From Melieria omissa (taxonomy: Eukaryota > Arthropoda > Insecta > Diptera > Ulidiidae), in assembly GCA_963971225.1 (NCBI GenBank), contig OZ020268.1, positions 127,038,787 through 127,102,786 of the forward strand: a stretch of 64,000 bases of DNA, written 5' to 3'. A program made the translations under genes and the position numbers. The notes under the pieces were generated by a model. That model was given only the letters and a program-made list of their open reading frames with translations, had not been told where the DNA came from and did not search any database. Below are positions 11,700 to 24,328 of this stretch, piece by piece (positions within the stretch are counted from its first letter, which is position 1; each line of letters opens with the position of its first letter).

Positions 11700-12016
11700 A
11701 TGTCGAGGCTTTTTGCTGCTCTTTCTAATTTGACTAAATATACCTCAAGGCCATTCGACGCATGCCGCCGAATAATAACAACAAAAGGAACCGCAACCGG
11801 GAATAAAGTGGCCTATGTAAGTTTTCTCAAAGAAATACGCGATTACAACCAGTCAACCAGAAACCATGTAACTGCATCAATTCATTCCAACGAATTGGTG
11901 TGTTTGCACCAGTTCGTTTGATTGTTAACGGTGCTCGATGCTGGCCCAATGCAAATACTTACATAATCAAATTCCAGAAGCAGAACTTTTTTCCGCTTTC
12001 GGGGCTAAACTTTTAG
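11700..12016 (+). CDS. Candidate two-exon small ORF (51 aa) with mitochondrial-presequence-like N-terminus
   Basis: Exon 1 is 11700-11816: ATG in acceptable context (aacagaATG), 39 codons ending in phase 0 at a perfect donor (TAT|GTAAGT). Exon 2 is 11978-12016, after the acceptor AAATTCCAG; it adds KQNFFPLSGLNF and a stop. The intron is 161 bp. The N-terminus (MSRLFAALSNLTKYTSRPFD) has no acidic residue in its first 19 positions and is rich in Arg, Ser, Leu and Ala, as expected for a mitochondrial targeting peptide. No family is recognised. It could also be the first exon of a longer gene with another downstream exon, or a chance ORF beside a good donor. Confidence 0.35.
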
Positions 12017-15000
12017 TGGCTGTTCGTTCGCTGTATTTGCTGCTGTTTTTTTCTGGACCGCTTTTGTCGTTGGTGGGCGCCAATCAGAGAAGTTCGATGA
12101 CTTGCTAAGAAGTCATGCTGGGCCAGCGCTCCGAGCAGGAGATTCCTTGGCTCTCTGCTAATAGCTAATTTTAGTTATTACCATTATAATACCGACAACA
12201 ACAATACCGACAGCAACAATGGCGACCGCAAATATTTTCATTCAATCCCATGATGGATTCGCCTTTGTGGTAGTTTAAACCTGAAGGAGGCTTATGTGGG
12301 ACCAGAGTCTGTCTGTGTACCGCAGTCACTGAGAATGTATTTGCTCGAGAGTGTGCAGGGTCCCAGAATTTTGTTTCTTTGGTAGCTGTAGTCGGCTTGC
12401 GTCTCCCGCGAAAATTCATGCATATAAAAACCGTATAAAGAAATTCTTTCTTTTTCTCTATCCACTATTCCACCATGGTTGGGCCGTAGATTCCTATAAA
12501 AACTGTCATTGTGTCAACGTTAATTCTGGTAGTATTTCATAGTTCAGCAGTTTTTGCTTATTTATACTTATTTGTGCATTTGTGCCTTTCTAGAAGTCGA
12601 AACATTGGCGCTGTCATACCAAGAATCTTTTGTATTTTGCTGTTTTGCGAACTCAAAATCTTGTTTTTGTTGTTGAATACAAAATTCAACATTTCAGTCC
12701 GCGTCGGTTCAGTGAACTTTTGTTTTGATGTCGCACTTCTAAATTTAGAGAATTTGCGTTTCTTCATTGGGGTTTTGTTGACGACCGGTAATGGTGTGTT
12801 GTTGTTGCTGCCGAGTTTTCTCATATATTTTTCCAAATATGGCAAAGTCTGATACGGCGTAAATGAATTTATTAGCGTAGGTCAAGTGGTGTGAATGCTA
12901 AATGGTGCACGATTGGTCGGCGGATCACGTTAGTTGGACGCAATTCCCCTGGCGTGGGATCGTCAATACTCGAATTGATGCAATCGAAGATGTTGTAAAG
13001 ATGAGTTTTGGAAAGTTTTAGTTGCTGGTTCTTTCTTGTGGCATGTACTTCTTTTGACACGCCAAAAATATGATCGTTGCAACGAGGATCGTTTTTAATG
13101 GTCATGCCCAAAATATCAACAGCTGCCGATTCTGTAATACTTACACAACCAATGACCAGGTATGTTGGGATGTGTGTACTGATATTTAAAATGTTCTTAA
13201 CGCAATAACACCACAGACTTCTGATAATTCGCATCAGAAGCAGCGCTAGCATTTTCAATCAAACTTTTGCTTTTCGGTGATGAATGAGTCAAATGGACAA
13301 TAACTGAAACATCCCTCATGAAATCATACTGAGATCCTGAGATCCGAGACAGTGAAGATAGATCATTAATTCCCACGTTGGTTTCTTCATTCTACTTAAT
13401 CCACTTATGTAGTTACTGTTCGGAATTTACATATACTTGCACTCCACGCTACTGAACACGCTATTTGCATGACAAATTACACAAGCATTTTGTCTGAGAA
13501 TACATTCGGTGTCGACCAACCCACCTATTTGTCTGCACACAACAGTCCACCTTTGGCAAACGGCCGCCTCTGCAATCTGCGGTTCTCGATATAATTTCGT
13601 CTCTTCTAGCCAACACCAACGGATAAGTTCAAACGTGTCGCCTCTGAATCGGATTAATTTGATTTCAGCTGCTGTGCTACAACGGCACGGCGCCAATCAG
13701 GATATGACCAAACAGCACCGAGTACTGCATTCACACACAGATTACACACTCGCATACAGACACACCCGGCTGCTTGACTCATTCGACCAGCCTACGCTCG
13801 GCCACTAATAATGCGGTAATATCTATCGACATCAACAATGTCGCCAAACAAAGTCGGGCAATCGCGTGGTACTGACAAACTCTCTCAGACAAACTGATTT
13901 CAGTTTTGCAGCCACCAATCAAATTACTTATTTATGAGTTCACCATTGGAAACCCGCGTATAGTGTTTTCGTCAAAAGAAGTTGGCGGCGCAAATTAGAA
14001 AAAATTAGCGCATTAACATTAAAGGCGCTCGAGCCAGGAACCCTCGAACGTTCGCCGAGAAGAAAGAACGAAATCCGCGCCACAAGCGACAGAGCGTGGG
14101 TGGTGAGCAGTTGGTCGCTGCTGCTGCTTTGTTTATCTTAAGCACAATCACTCCAGTTACACGTCGATTTCAGCCTCCAGCCGATTTTGGACAAGACAAC
14201 TCGACTGCTTTCCGAATTCTCAGCACAAAGTTAGCTGAGAAGCTGAAATGGCGAAACGGCGATAAAGCAACTGGTGTATGTGTGGTTGTACGGCTGAATG
14301 TATACATGGAGCAACGTGCACTGTGACGTGCAGTTAATTGGCGCCGTTCAGCCAAAAACATACGTAATTGAAATACACAACAATGAATGAAAGCGACGGT
14401 TAGCCGTCGCACGCAGAACTCACTGCAAACATAGACCACCTCGTAATTATGCTTAATCACTTCATTGTCTCGGCAAAGCAGCTGTGTGCAAAGCTTTTCC
14501 ACTTTTCGTTAATGCGTGGGTCAAGTTCTCCAGCTTTGCTGATTTGTATGAAATGCGCTGTAGTTGGTATTTCGAATTAACTTCGTCTTTTTGTAAGAGA
14601 AATCACATTCTTGAGCAGTTCAGGTGATTCAATTGACAAACACGCATTTATAATGTGGCTAATTCAAATGTTTATTGCTCTGTTGTCTCAATTGTTATTT
14701 CAAAATCATTATACATATTTGCACTGCCTCCGCCAACGTAAGCAACAACAACAATTACAGAAACAATGCACATTTGGGTGGGCCGCACGCCACCGCGTTG
14801 AGTTCAAGGTTTCGAGTAGAATTCGTGCGAGCGGCAGAAAATATCGTAATCAAGTTTGTATAAATTTTGGAAGTATAATTTCGGTCCTCCGCGACGTAGC
14901 ACTCTTTTATAGGCTGCCGGTAACGACGGCAGCGCTGACAAGGCGCAAATGGTGCGCAAATGTTTCATAAGTTACAGAACCAAATAATGTTTTCTTTAGG

Positions 15001-16771
15001 AAACTTTAGTTTGAGTACTGACTTCAGAAATGCAGCGCAGATTCTCATTAAAACTGGAACAAAACAGATTTGAAAGTGTCGAAAAATTGCCACAAATGTT
15101 ACTAAATGCCAAACTAAAGTTACATTGTTAATATTTTTTCAAATTACTTCTACTCGATTTTCCTATATTTGAGCCCCAGACGGCAATACAAATATTTTCT
15201 CAAACGCGTTTTCGATAGCCAAAGAGGAAAAAACATTCAAGAAGCTCTCACCTAAAATGCAGTTTGCAAATGATTGAAAAAGTAACGAAAGTTTTCTGGT
15301 GCAAAATAAATTAATTTTTGATGGAAAACACCGCGCACTAGCTGGCAGATGACGCAGCCACGGATGGCATGGAAGGCACGAACGCATGCGTGCGCTGCAT
15401 TTCAAAGTTGGCTGCCGTCAACGCATTCGATCTTATTGCTGGTTTGCCGCAACAGAATACACACGGTTACCACCAACAGCAGCGATTTTGGTCAGTGGGG
15501 ATATCCACAAAACTGGGGGAAAATGAGAGACAGCCTTGGTGCTTCATCGATCGACTTTGACGCGCGCGGCAACAGCAACAACAGCAATAGCAATAGGCTG
15601 GCCCGTGAAATGCAATTGAATTCAAAGGCGTTGAAAATACATGTATGTATGTATTTTTCCACATTCTAAGGCAATGCGCGCTGCGAATGAAGCTGCAGGT
15701 GACGGGAGGCGTGCATTGGCAGCTGAGTGCATTGGAACAATTGCCCCACAGTGCTGACTGTATACCGGTTCTTTGGGCGCATTTTAAATTGAAAGCGCGC
15801 TCACGTGTGCATAACATATTTACTAGAAATTGGGGTACCAGAGCATGAAATAGCGTTACAAAATTTAATAAATCAAAATTTTAGTGTCAACACAATGAGA
15901 AAGGGTTTACCTTAATATTTCCTCTTTCCCAAAGATTGCATAAAATTTGTTTATTTTAACTTTTACAACTTAATTTGGTGTGTAAGAAGCAATGTGCATA
16001 GTGTTTACCTCAATGCACTCAAAGACCATTCTATAATCGGCAATAGACCAAAGTAGAATCCCGTTTTCAACACAAAACACTACACATTAGGAATGCAATT
16101 TTTATATGAGTAAGTTTTGGTCATTTTTGCTATACCGATTATATAATGCTTTTGTTTGTGTTATTTATTTCCATGTTATTTGTTTTATATATATAAAAGG
16201 GCTGATCAGCAACAGCTAGAGTGGTATGTACATATGCAAATTGAAGGGTTCTCTGAGTAGGCTCACATTCAGGAATCCAAGGTCTACTTAAGCTTTTGTG
16301 ACTATTTTAAATGTATAATTTTCTTTGCTTGCAGAACAGAATTCAAAATTTTCAAAAGTATGGCAATCGCTCAACTCGAAATTAGCGATTGTTGAAATGT
16401 TGGCATTTACCTAAAACAATGATTTACAGAATATGATAGCAATTTAAGCATAATTAAAACCAATTGGCTCCCATTATTGAAAATGCAATATGTGGTCATA
16501 TTCTTGTTTTCTTCCACTCAGCCGTATTCGATTCATTTTACTGGTTGCCATCTGAACTAAAACAATATTTCAGATTGGAAAATGTGGCAGCACCAAATCG
16601 TAAGAAACCTCCAACGAAGTAGTGAGTGAAGAAATGTCAAAACCCGGTTGATTGATGTCATTTCTGTGATTTCTGGCTTCGGTTCGGCAGCGGTTTCGCC
16701 CGGCTACGAAATATATATATTTTATATTGATATTTACTTGGCTATTAAATACGTAAGAAACGGAGAAAATC
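12017..16771. other. Non-coding stretch upstream of the omega GST gene
   Basis: Apart from the weak minus-strand ORFs near 12.5-13.3 kb I see no supported gene. From 13.9 to 14.4 kb and again near 15.3-15.8 kb the sequence is more GC-rich and could be promoter or UTR. A TATATATATAAAAGG stretch at about 16185-16200 is TATA-like but is 570 bp from the GST start. Confidence 0.4.
12872..13252 (-). CDS. Unrecognised 126-codon ORF, possible retroelement relic
   Basis: The minus strand is open from an ATG at 13252 to a stop at 12872-12874. The segment DILGMTIKNDPRCNDHIFG loosely resembles the LG-x-x-x-D-x4-x-HI pattern that follows the catalytic domain of non-LTR reverse transcriptases. No catalytic YADD-like box is visible, and the downstream frame (12558-12860, another frame, Lys-rich) does not extend the resemblance. 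It may be a decayed retrotransposon fragment or chance. Confidence 0.2.
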   Translation of the reverse strand: MLALLLMRIIRSLWCYCVKNILNISTHIPTYLVIGCVSITESAAVDILGMTIKNDPRCNDHIFGVSKEVHATRKNQQLKLSKTHLYNIFDCINSSIDDPTPGELRPTNVIRRPIVHHLAFTPLDLR

Positions 16772-18110
16772 ATGAGCAACGGAAAGCATTTGGCCACAGG
16801 TGAGTTCACACATTGCAGCGACCTCGGTTGCAGTTGCACTGTCGCACCAATCGCATACTTTTTGTGGCCACGGAATATAGTTATTTGTGGGAAAACTGAA
16901 CTTTGATGTTGGTGCAGTCAGTGTTACATGCAGAAATTTCCCATGACTGGTCAAAAATAGTTGAAATCTAACTACATCCGCTTGTTGACCTTCAAGAGGT
17001 GCCCATCTTTCTGTCTCGCTCACACTCGCTGCCACAGGCTCTTTGATGACTGCAGAACGCTGTGGGCATTACATTGAACGCTGACTCCACGCCTTGGGAG
17101 AAGCCAGCTCATTCTGCTTTTGCGTACCAAATACGTAAGCTTCGAGTGTTCCCTGATAACTCGATCACATGCCACAGTCCGCGGTCTCAAGGGTTCGGCC
17201 AGAGTGTTGATAAGCAATCCGATTTGAAGTGTGTTTTTTCATTAAGGTGTCCGAAAAATAACAGATAACTGCCGCATGCGCCAACATTCCTCGCATAATA
17301 TTGGTAATTGGTTTTCCACCCGACAGGTTCGCAGAAGCCCGAATTCCCCGACGATGGCATGCTTCGCTTGTACTCGATGCGTTTCTGTCCCTACGCCCAC
17401 CGCGTTCATCTGGTGCTTGACGCCAAAAACATACCCTACCACGTCACCTACGTCAACCTTTCTGAGAAGCCAGAATGGCTGACCGACGTCAACCCGCTGA
17501 GCAAAGTGCCCGCACTGCAGTTGCCCACCGAGGCAGGCCAGCCAACCTTAATTGAATCGCTTATCATTGCCGAATATCTTGATGAAAAGTACCCGGAGGT
17601 GCAACTCTTCCCCAAGGACCCACTCAAAAAGGCGCAAGATAAAATGCTCATTGAACGCTTCAACTCAGTGACCGGGGCCATGCATAAGGTGCTCGTAAAT
17701 GGCAGCGAGGCAGCACCTGGCGCGCTGACTGATATCTCGCGGGGGCTGGACATCTTCGAGAAGGAGCTGCGCGACCGCAAAACTGCCTACTTTTGCGGCG
17801 ATAAGCCGGGCATGCTGGACTACATGATTTGGCCGTGGTGTGAACGCTCCGAGATGCTAAAATACTTGTTGCCGGACAAGTACGAAATGGATCAGGAGCG
17901 CTTCGGCCACTTGGTAATCACTCATCTAATTCTCTATTCACCGTCCACTAATCTCTTTTCCTCTTCTTTTATTTCGTTTTGCAGATCAAATGGCGCGATC
18001 TGATGATCAACGATGCGGCAGTAAAGTGCTTCTACTTAGACGGAGAGACGCATGCCAAGTTTATGCGTACACGGCGCGAGGGCCATCCTGCCTACGATAT
18101 GCTCGTGTAA
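16772..18110 (+). CDS. GstO: Omega-class glutathione S-transferase
   Basis: Three exons: 16772-16799, 17327-17913 and 17985-18110, giving 246 residues, the normal length for the class. Introns have GTGAGT/CAG and GTAATC/GCAG borders and phases 1 and 0. The thioredoxin-like N-terminal domain carries LRLYSMRFCPYAHR, with catalytic Cys30 (omega GSTs use Cys, not Ser/Tyr), the cis-Pro loop KVPALQLP and the glutathione gamma-glutamyl site ES of LIESLIIAEYLDEKYPE. The helical C-terminal domain follows and includes MLDYMIWPWCERSEML. Omega GSTs are cytosolic thioltransferases and dehydroascorbate reductases; in Drosophila the paralogue sepia acts in drosopterin synthesis. Flies usually have several tandem paralogues, but only one lies here, and I cannot say which it matches. 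Start: this ATG gives the usual short N-terminal extension and its phase joins exon 2. Confidence 0.93.
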
Positions 18111-19735
18111 GCACTCCAGCACCCATGAGGGGGTGTTAACAATTATCTGTACCGTACACAGAATTTTATTCCAAAATCATGCACTACATGTCGCTTATAT
18201 ACATAAAAAATATATAAATGTAATATTAATGCTTTCATAAAATAACCCCGTGACTGCAAATTCGTTCATACGTTTGCCTTTTTCTTCCTTACGTGTGTGC
18301 ATGAGCATATGTATGTATATAAACAGGTAGAGCCAAACCACTACCGCCACAATACATTTATCATCATACTTGCCTTTCTCTGTTTTATTTCAGGAGCGCC
18401 ACTAAACGACAAAGAACCTGTTGAGGGCAATATACGTTGGATTGATGGTTACTGTTGCTACGTTCGAGGCGCAGAACACCAAAATTTCACTGCTTTTTTA
18501 AATACTTATTAATGAGTTACACTTTTCTCGGAATGAATATAACCATACACACATATCTTTAAGATACTAAACTCTTAATTTTTTACGCTTCTAACTATCC
18601 CAACTTTGGATAAACGATTTTCCTAAAGTTACTAAATAAATAGTAATGCATTTGTGTTTCAGAAATAGATACATCTTAAAGTGCTTTCATGTGTTTAGAA
18701 TCAGTAATTTCAAGTGAGAAGAGCGTATTTAAATTTTTCTGATGTTCAGACAATTCCGGTACGTGATTTGAAACTTTAGTTGCTGCACCACTTCGTACAA
18801 ATGTGGCCAAAGTATTTTATGAAGATTGGAAATAGTCAATGCGGTCTGACAACACTCAATCTGCCGCTTACAAGATTGAAACAAGAAGGCGCATCTCATG
18901 TTGTCATTCATAAGTAATATTATGGAAACCCTTCGAGGATGTCTTGGTGCCGTTACCATTTACGACACACAATAATCACCCTAATTTTGAACACACCAAT
19001 GTACATATGTACATTTCCAAATGAGAAAAGTCAATAAAATTGACCATCTTGACATTAGAGAAAAATATTTTATTTTTAAAACTGCATCCTTGCATAAATT
19101 GCTTAAATAGTTAAATACTTTTTTGATTTATCGTATTTCATTAAATATGTATATATACGTAATCACGATAATTGTAAATATCATTTTTGCTGTTGCTACT
19201 CATTTTTTCGCTTTAAATTGGAATGAAAGTGTTTGTTTTTGTCAGCTACACACAGAGAGAGTTAAGAAAAATGTTTTATATATACAAAATGGGTAACTTG
19301 CTCGTTAGCTTTTAATGCTCGGCATTCTCCACCCTCTGCCTCCATAACTTACCCGAGTAAAATCTCAATGAAAGTTTGTATACACGTAGTTTAAAACTGG
19401 TGACCTTAACTGTTAGTTTGAGTGTGTTCCCAACCCTAACCCGCCCTAAAATACATATAAATTCATCCCATCTCCTTTTCACAAAAATTAACATGCTTTC
19501 CTCTTTGTTTGTTGCAAATTGCGCGTTGTCTTGAAGTGATTTCGTTTGCTTTAATTTCCCTCGTTGTGGCGCTTCCGAGCGTGCGGCTGGTGGGCGCGGC
19601 TGCGAAGTTATTCGTTTAGCGGTTTTCGATTTAGTACACTTTCAGTACAATGCTTTGTAGTTGCGGTTGTTAATTTTGTTTTCCAAAAAATTTTGATTAA
19701 AATAGTGTTTTACTCTGTTTAGTAGTTGGATCGAC
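18111..19735. other. Convergent 3' flanks of GST (+) and BTB-ZF (-)
   Basis: Holds the GST 3' UTR (A/T-rich with near-consensus polyadenylation hexamers around 18200-18245) and the presumed 3' UTR of the minus-strand BTB gene. TTTATT at about 19068-19073, an AATAAA on the minus strand, is a candidate signal for the latter. A pyrimidine-rich TTTATTTCAG at 18382-18392 looks like an acceptor, but what follows stops after three codons when joined to GST exon 2. No gene is supported. Confidence 0.45.
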
Positions 19736-22700
19736 TTAGGTAATGATTCTCACTCCACTTGTGGAAAGTGCAGCTCTCCTGCCAACGAGCTGCTGTTGCT
19801 TTTGATGGTGTTTCCTATGCGTTTTGTGCATCTTGACGGAGCTTACGGCTGCATCAGGCTTGTGACGGTGTAACACTGAAGGACTCTGAAATTATGCTGT
19901 GATTGTCGTTTGTGTATGAAAGCAATGAAAGTCACATTGGGCAGGCGACAAGCTCCGCGACGCTATCAAATAGTTCCAAACGATGTTCATAGAAACTAAG
20001 CTTGCGCCTACCCAGCCTTCGCCTAACCAACTGAACTATTTAAACCGTATACTCTGTGGTTCTTACCGTTCGGTGCGTTAGTCACTCCGGTGCGACTGCT
20101 CCGCGACAACGAAGATGCGGGTAGCGAGGCGGCATTGCCATTAGTATTTGTTGTGGTGGCGACAGCCGCGGCGCACGAGTTGTGACTGCGCTTGTGCACC
20201 AACATATGGTTGTGCGTGGAAAACTTTTTGCTGCAAACATCGCAGGTGCGTTCTGCCTGCTCCGTTCCAGCGTAGCTGAGTTCTGTTGCGCGATTTGCAT
20301 ATTTTTTTGGGGGTTGTAGTTGGTGGTGGTGGTGGTGGTGTTGTTGGTTGTTGGTGTTACTGTTGGAAGTGTTCGGTGCGGAGGTGCCACTGCCACTGTT
20401 GCTACCACTGCTTGAGGCGGCGACGAGGCCGGTAGCGGAAGAATTCGCACAAACATTGCTGCAATGGAAAATCGTTTAGTTGTAGTGAACGCTGTTTCTT
20501 CGGTGCAAAGAAACGCACGTTTTCTGCTCGCTGTCCTTTTTACTGTTGAACATAGCCAGTTCGATTTCCGTGTGCTGGCTGTTCATATGTCGTACCCACT
20601 CGGCCGGCGTTTCGAAAGAACTGCGACATGCAAACAGAGAATAAAAATTTGCGTTAGTAACCGCGAATCAGCTATTGCAGCCGCAAACTTACGTCGAGCA
20701 CAAATCACAGAGCAACGTCACGTGGTCCACGTTGTTTTCCTGCTGCTGCAAAGACACAAAATAGTTCAAGTTCAACACCAAATGTGCAGCAACAAATCGA
20801 AACTTACAGACACTCGTCGCCGCTTTTTTGGCACATAAGTTTTCGCCAGCGCATCGCCGCCGTTGGAAGTTGTCGCTGCACCGCTACCGCTGCCGCTGGA
20901 TGCGCCAACTTGATTTGCCGCCATATTAGCTGATGGCACTGCGGCGGCATGTGTTTCCAAGTGACGCACCCACGCTTTCGGCTCATCAAATGATTTCTTG
21001 CAAATCTCACACACCAACCGTGTAAAACTGTCGTATTCGTCGCTCACATGCCCAGCAGTCGCCGACCCCGTCGCTTCTTCTTCGTCAACACTGTGCGCAC
21101 TCGTACCAGCTTCTATCTTTACCACCGCACTACCAAGTGGCAGCTTGAAATCCAGCGGCTGTTTGGGTGACTGCAGCGGGGTTGCGACACGGCTCGTGCT
21201 GTCGTTGTGCTGTATGTCGGCGCTTCCCGCAGATGCCGACCAATCTGCCGGCTCCTGTTTGATGGCAAGAAAATTGTGTGGATGTGGCGGTGTACTGACG
21301 AGCCGTCCGCCACCCATGGTCTCCGCGAACTGCTGTTTGGTGCTAGTGCTGTTATTATTGTTGTTGTTGATGGTAGCATGCTCGTAGTGCTCCGGAACGA
21401 AGTAGTCACGCACTAAAAAAAACAACAATTGAAAAACCATGTTACCAGAAGCTACGCAGTGAACAATTTTACGTACTGCCACTACCACTGCTTCGACGAA
21501 GGCGGTGATCATAGCTGTTTGTTTCAAGTTCTTCACCGCGTTCGCAGTGGTCATCCGGCAGCGCTCGCGGCCGCTCCACATACTCCCGCTCGCGCTCTAG
21601 CTGTTGCTGCTCGACGACAAGTCGCGTCGGTATCGCCAAGCCGTCATCACTCTGGCTGAGTTGGCGTCTTCGCATGTGCTCCGACTCTGCAGATATTGGA
21701 CAGCCGTTGCTGCAACCTGTTTCGCTACATAGCGGCTCGTTCTGATGCAGTTGGTAGCAGCACTTCTCCTCGGGATCGATTGCCACCTCTTTGTTTACCG
21801 ATATGCCGCCGCCAATGTGTTGTTTGCTGCTGTGCGCCAGCAGCGATATTTGCGGCATCTTCGGCGATTTGACGATGACCGGACTGTCCTTGGGCATCAC
21901 AGAGGCACCCAGTCCGCGAAACTGTTGGTGCTGATGGTGCGTGTGAGCGTGTATGTGTGTTGGTGGCGGCTGCTGTTGCTGTTGCTGTTGCTGTTGGACG
22001 CTATACTGGTCAATGGCGTAGCGTGCACCGCAATTGTTGCCACCAGGAGGTGGCGGGCATTTGCTCGGGGCTCCTCCATATAGTTCAGTGGCATGTGCAC
22101 CAGCCAATTGGGTGTGTTGCAGCGGCGGCGGCCGGGTGCCGTTGGCGCCATAATGTGCCGAACTGCTCCCGGCGGCCAGCAAATCGCCGCGCTGCTGATG
22201 GTGCGACGTCACTGTGGTCGAAGAGGAGCTGGAAGAGGATGTGCGACACAAGCCGCGGATCTTCAGAATCTCGCCGCCTCGTAGCACCTCGCTGAGAATG
22301 TCGTTGGCCACGGTGGCCTCGCCGCTGTACATGTACTGTACCAGAATTTGAATGGCGCGATGGCTGAGATCCGGCGGAAGCACTACGTAAAGGACGCCAT
22401 TTGGCGAGGAAATTGGCGCCGTCTCAAACATGGTAGCAAAGAACTGGGAACGCAGAAGACAAAACATGAGCCATTAACCAGTGGGTGGCTGAATGGATGG
22501 GTGTGTCGAAGGCAGTTACTCACCTGGCTGCAAGAACTCAAAATGAATTTGTGCGCCGAGATGCCAACTGTCGGTATGCCGTTATCCACCACACCACAAT
22601 TGCCGCTACCGCTGTTGGAGCTGTAGAGCACAACGTCCGCGAATTTTTCATTCCTAAAGCAAGAAACCAAATTCAAAAATTGAACGGAAGATATTTTATG

Positions 22701-22847
22701 GAAATGAGCGCACGTTTTAAAAGCAGAACGAAAGCGGATGCGCGCGGAAACGGAAATCATTTCAACTCACTTGTACAACGTTGCCACTGACGAGTTCAAG
22801 TAGGACAAGTGTGAGTCCCATTTGAGATGGTAATTCTCCGCCGCCAT
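19736..22847 (-). CDS. BTB/POZ and C2H2 zinc-finger transcription factor
   Basis: Eight exons read on the minus strand: 22771-22847, 22524-22653, 21477-22443, 20808-21412, 20693-20745, 20519-20620, 20067-20458, 19736-19875; all junctions keep phase and give 821 residues. The start MAAENYHLKWDSHLSYLNS is the classic insect BTB opening. The BTB domain covers about residues 5-135 (FADVVLYS, AHKFILSSCS, VQYMYSGEA). A long Gln/His/Ser/Pro-rich region follows. Zinc fingers: CEICKKSFDEPKAWVRHLETH in exon 4, a second split across exons 5 and 6 (CDLCSTSFETPAEWVRH), and a third classical one in exon 7 (CDVCSKKFSTHNHMLVHKRSH). The last exon gives a basic His/Lys-rich tail (MHKTHRKHHQKQQQ). BTB-ZF proteins dimerise through BTB and bind DNA, often as repressors. 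The exon 6/7 junction and the last exon are the least certain parts. Confidence 0.88.
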
Positions 22848-23648
22848 GATGCACACGCGTGTGCCAACTAGATGCGGACTTTGACTGACGCTGCTCCTGC
22901 TACGCCCTGTCCTGTTTCTTATTCAGATTATCGATCAGATATTGTTGACTAAATTATAGACTACTGCTTCGTTGCAGCCAACAACGCACACAATGCCATT
23001 TACAACCACGGACGACAGCCAGCTAGCGAATGAGCCCACTTACCAGGAACGAAAAAAGGGAGGTGACGGCCGCGCCACTACGCTGCCAACAAACAGGAAA
23101 GAAAAGAGATTTTCAATTTGCATTACAAAGTGGGCAAAGAGAGCAAACGAGAGCGCACGAGAGTGCCAGTGAAATCAATAAATCGATAAATCGTCTGAAC
23201 GTTGGTCGAGCACACAACAATAATGGATTGCTTCGTACACACTGGTGGATGTCCTTTTCGTAGAGGCTCCAAAAGCACACCAGCTCACAGAGTTACTCCT
23301 CCGCGCGCGTGGGGAAGTAGAAGAGCGGTTCGATACGTGGGTAGTTGCAAGATGGGCGGCAGGCAGACAGTCTTCCCTTAACAGCGAACGAATAGACGTT
23401 AAAGGGTGGCAGCCACAACGGTGCTGAGTGCTAATCTGATGTGAGAGCTGGGAATGTTTGAGTGGGATGCCAAATTAAGGCGGCCGGAGCGTTCGAAGTT
23501 TGCTCGCTAAGCGAAGAATCTTTCGACGAGCGGATTTTGTTTTCTTCCTTCCATGTTACTGAACTCTGCTATTGAAGAAAGTCTATTGCAATAATTTAAG
23601 CGCAACTCTCATATCATAATAAAGTCGTGTCTGGATATAGTGAACCAA

Positions 23649-24328
23649 CCCAGCAAACATTAATGACTAATCTCAAGTTGAGGTAAAGTTGAATCAAATT
23701 GCTTTCTCAAATCTCAAACGTTTGTTCTCAAATTGATCTCAAATATACTGTTATGGCGTTCTCAACTTAAAAGCCACATTTTTAATATGGAAATTTGCCT
23801 TTATTCTCAAATTGAGAATTTAAAATTCTCAAACGTATCTCAAATTGAGAATTTAAAATTCTCAAATGTATGTCAAACGAGCGGAACAGATGGAATCCAA
23901 TTCGCCATATTCACACATTTTTTTATGGAAATTTGCCTTTATTCTCAAACTGAGAATTTAAAACTCCCCAATGTTTCTCAAATGAGCGGAACGGATGGAA
24001 TCCAATTCGCCTCTTGTATAGATTGGCGTTGCAATTCGTGTGAAATAAAAAAAGAATAGAATACATTTATATAAATAATATTTTCATAGCATTTCATATG
24101 TAACGTATATACATTAAGGTCCATTTCATTCATTTTATATTAAGGCAAACATAACTAGAGTCCGGCCGATTAGTCGGCATCGGCATCAGCCAAAAAATTT
24201 GGTATCGGTCCGCAACATAAAGTAAAATTTTATTAAGGCACAAAATTCATTTAGTTCATATTAGGGTGGTAAGTTAAACCCATTGAGAATTATAAAATTT
24301 GAGATTTTTTTGTTCAGTGTTTGTTGGG
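23649..24328. mobile_element. Nested 680-bp inverted-repeat element with CTCAA-rich interior
   Basis: The left end CCCAGCAAACATTAATGACT and the reversed right end CCCAACAAACACTGAACAAA share 13 of the first 15 bases, and both lead into AATCTCAA a little further in. The interior is full of CTCAA/TTGAG palindromes. No coding sequence is supported and no clear flanking duplication is visible. It could be one composite element together with the outer arms rather than a separate insertion. Confidence 0.45.
23786..24010. repeat. Tandem and palindromic repeats inside the 680-bp element
   Basis: A ~34-bp unit (CTCAAATTGAGAATTTAAAA and following bases) occurs twice directly in 23805-23873. A longer unit running from ATGGAAATTTGCCTTTATTC to TGGAATCCAATTCGCC is present as 23787-23906 and again, shorter by one internal unit, as 23925-24010. 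Each unit contains the self-complementary CTCAAATTGAG. The open frame across it is a by-product of the repeat. Confidence 0.8.

Noticed and set aside
18390..18512. Alternative last exon for the GST gene after TTTATTTCAG
   Set aside because: Joined in the phase of exon 2 it stops after three codons (GAG CGC CAC TAA) and would remove the C-terminal helices.
20082..20456. 124-codon minus-strand frame with Thr/Pro runs
   Set aside because: It is an alternative frame of BTB-ZF exon 7; the frame with the C2H2 finger is the one supported by the phase-2 donor at 20518.
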